Source of the DNA: Syntrophaceae bacterium UBA2251
GTDB lineage: Bacteria; Desulfobacterota; Syntrophia; Syntrophales; UBA2251
NCBI GenBank assembly: GCA_002347815.1
Contig: DDXV01000033.1
Coordinates: 1-7,113, forward strand
Reading direction: 5' to 3'
Length of the DNA: 7,113 nt
Shown: positions 6,559 through 7,113 of the stretch, piece after piece
Layout: the number at the start of each line of letters is the position of its first letter
How positions within the stretch are numbered: position 1 is the stretch's first letter
Program-made: the position numbers and the translations under genes
The notes under the pieces: generated by a model
Told to the model about the DNA's origin: nothing
Databases searched by the model: none
What the model saw: the letters and a program-made list of their open reading frames with translations, nothing else

Positions 6559-6919
6559 TTCCTGCAGTGCTACGAAGAGCGATTTGAACGCCCCTATGGT
6601 TTCTTCCGTCCCTATCTCCGCGAAGTCATCTGCCGATTCCTGGATTGCGGCGTGCTGCGAAACGGCTTTGCCCGGGTGAAATGCAAGGACTGCAATCACG
6701 AATACTTATTGGCATTCTCCTGCAAACGTCTTTATCGAGGACCAGGAGATCATCAAGGCCATCCTGCAACATCTCGGTCTCTGGGAATCTCGCTCACGGC
6801 CTCCCGCGAAGGCCCATGCGCCTCCCGCGCTGTCAGCCGTTGAGGGCGCGCATGATCACCTCTCTCGCGACAGCCCTGTCTATGGCGATCCCATTTATCC
6901 CTGGGAGACTTACGTATAA
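6559..6919 (+). pseudogene. IS91-family transposase remnant, internally deleted and frameshifted
   Basis: Two pieces of one transposase are joined. The first (6559 to about 6729) encodes the N-terminal zinc-binding region of IS91-type transposases: YEERFERPYGFFRP, FLDCGVLRNGFARVKC, then CKDCNHEYLLAFSCK. It stops just before the expected CPSC half of the zinc site. The second (about 6728-6919, different frame) encodes the typical C-terminal end, with VFIEDQEIIKAILQHLGLWE, PPAKAHAPP and a final DPIYPWETYV before TAA 6917-6919. The whole Y2 catalytic domain between them is absent. The usual first 20 or so residues are also missing, because upstream of 6559 the sequence is a different coding fragment on the other strand. 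The remnant cannot encode an active transposase. The family call rests on remembered motifs, not a database search. Confidence 0.8.
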
Positions 6920-6921
6920 TT

Positions 6922-6961
6922 CCTCACCCGGTCGAGAATACCGGTGAGGTCTGTCCTTTTT
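6922..6961 (+). terminator. hairpin with downstream T-run after the transposase remnant
   Basis: CCTCACCCGGT (6922-6932) pairs with ACCGGTGAGG (6940-6949), giving ten base pairs with one bulged C and a seven-base loop. TTTTT follows at 6957-6961. It starts three bases after the transposase stop. It may be a terminator or a subterminal structure of the IS end. The T-run is seven bases from the stem, so terminator activity may be weak. Confidence 0.45.
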
Positions 6962-6973
6962 CACCTAAAAAAC

Positions 6974-6998
6974 CCCTCATCGACGCCTTCGATCAGGG
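6974..6998 (+). repeat. imperfect inverted repeat at the presumed IS91 right end
   Basis: CCCT-c-ATCGA (6974-6983) pairs with TCGAT-c-AGGG (6989-6998): nine pairs around one C/C mismatch with a five-base loop. GAAC overlaps its last base (6998-7001). IS91-family ends carry hairpins next to a tetranucleotide target, so this could be the origin-type end of the element. Confidence 0.35.
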
Positions 6999-7001
6999 AA
7001 C

Positions 7002-7113
7002 ACAACATCCCTCGTGCCATCCTTCCCTCTCCCTTCTTCCAGAAGCCAATACCCGAACCCAAAGCACCACAACAGGTTGCGATAGATTTTTCTGTCACTA
7101 ACAAATGATCTGT
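7002..7113. other. low-GC flank without recognisable features
   Basis: The final 110 or so bases are clearly less GC-rich than the rest of the window and are pyrimidine-rich around 7009-7042. I see no convincing reading frame, promoter or RNA gene. It is probably intergenic or degraded accessory DNA. Confidence 0.4.

Larger units (their letters stand above)
6559..6998 (+). mobile_element. IS91-like insertion sequence remnant
   Basis: The element remnant comprises the deleted transposase pseudogene plus its downstream flank with two hairpins. The left edge is set where transposase similarity begins. The right edge is tentative: a hairpin ends at 6998 and a GAAC tetranucleotide, the kind of site IS91 elements abut, occupies 6998-7001. 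No terminal inverted repeats or target duplications are seen, which is normal for this rolling-circle family. Confidence 0.5.

Noticed and set aside
1..7113. CRISPR arrays, tRNA/rRNA genes, toxin-antitoxin pairs or defence genes
   Set aside because: No regularly spaced repeats, RNA gene structure or matching small gene pairs were seen on either strand.

Overview
The window looks like a piece of a high-GC, Gram-negative, strictly anaerobic chromosome. A Desulfobacterota (deltaproteobacterial) type host is my best guess. The guess rests on three things: a giant BadF/HgdC-type ATP-driven reductase (a signature of anaerobic acyl-CoA chemistry), a SPOR-domain envelope protein, and a lipoprotein signal. 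The host assignment is inference, since no rRNA or tRNA is present.

Layout. (1) Positions 1-144 hold a near-consensus sigma70-type promoter (56-83). (2) Positions 145-4443 (+) encode a 1432-residue fused protein: two HgdC/BcrA-like ATPase (activase) domains, a Cys-rich linker, a DUF2229-type domain and a C-terminal COG3581/HgdB-like domain. It appears monocistronic. (3) A 49-bp convergent gap follows. (4) Two overlapping genes run on the minus strand: a J-like/transmembrane/SPOR protein (5136-6173), then a lipoprotein with a flavodoxin domain (4493-5182). They are read from a strong promoter at 6321-6349 through a leader of about 140 nt. (5) The right end (about 6346-7113) is decayed accessory DNA. 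It holds a minus-strand coding fragment of unknown identity, abutted by an IS91-family transposase remnant that has lost its extreme N-terminus and its whole catalytic centre. After that come two hairpins and about 110 nt of lower-GC DNA with nothing recognisable.

How the genes may work together. The large protein appears to carry a complete ATP-driven low-potential electron device in one chain. Its two activase domains together supply the four cysteines that a homodimeric HgdC uses to hold one [4Fe-4S] cluster. Its two reductase-like halves each carry a similar C...C...C arrangement. The two minus-strand genes form a separate unit at the cell envelope: a cytoplasm-to-periplasm SPOR protein with a J-like domain lacking the HPD histidine, and a probably lipid-anchored flavodoxin-fold protein. 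Nothing in the sequence links this unit functionally to the large reductase; they are convergent neighbours.

The most interesting points are the internal symmetry of the large reductase, the exported flavodoxin-fold lipoprotein, the J-like/SPOR architecture, and the scarred IS91 junction. I see no clear evidence of a wholly new defence or mobile system.
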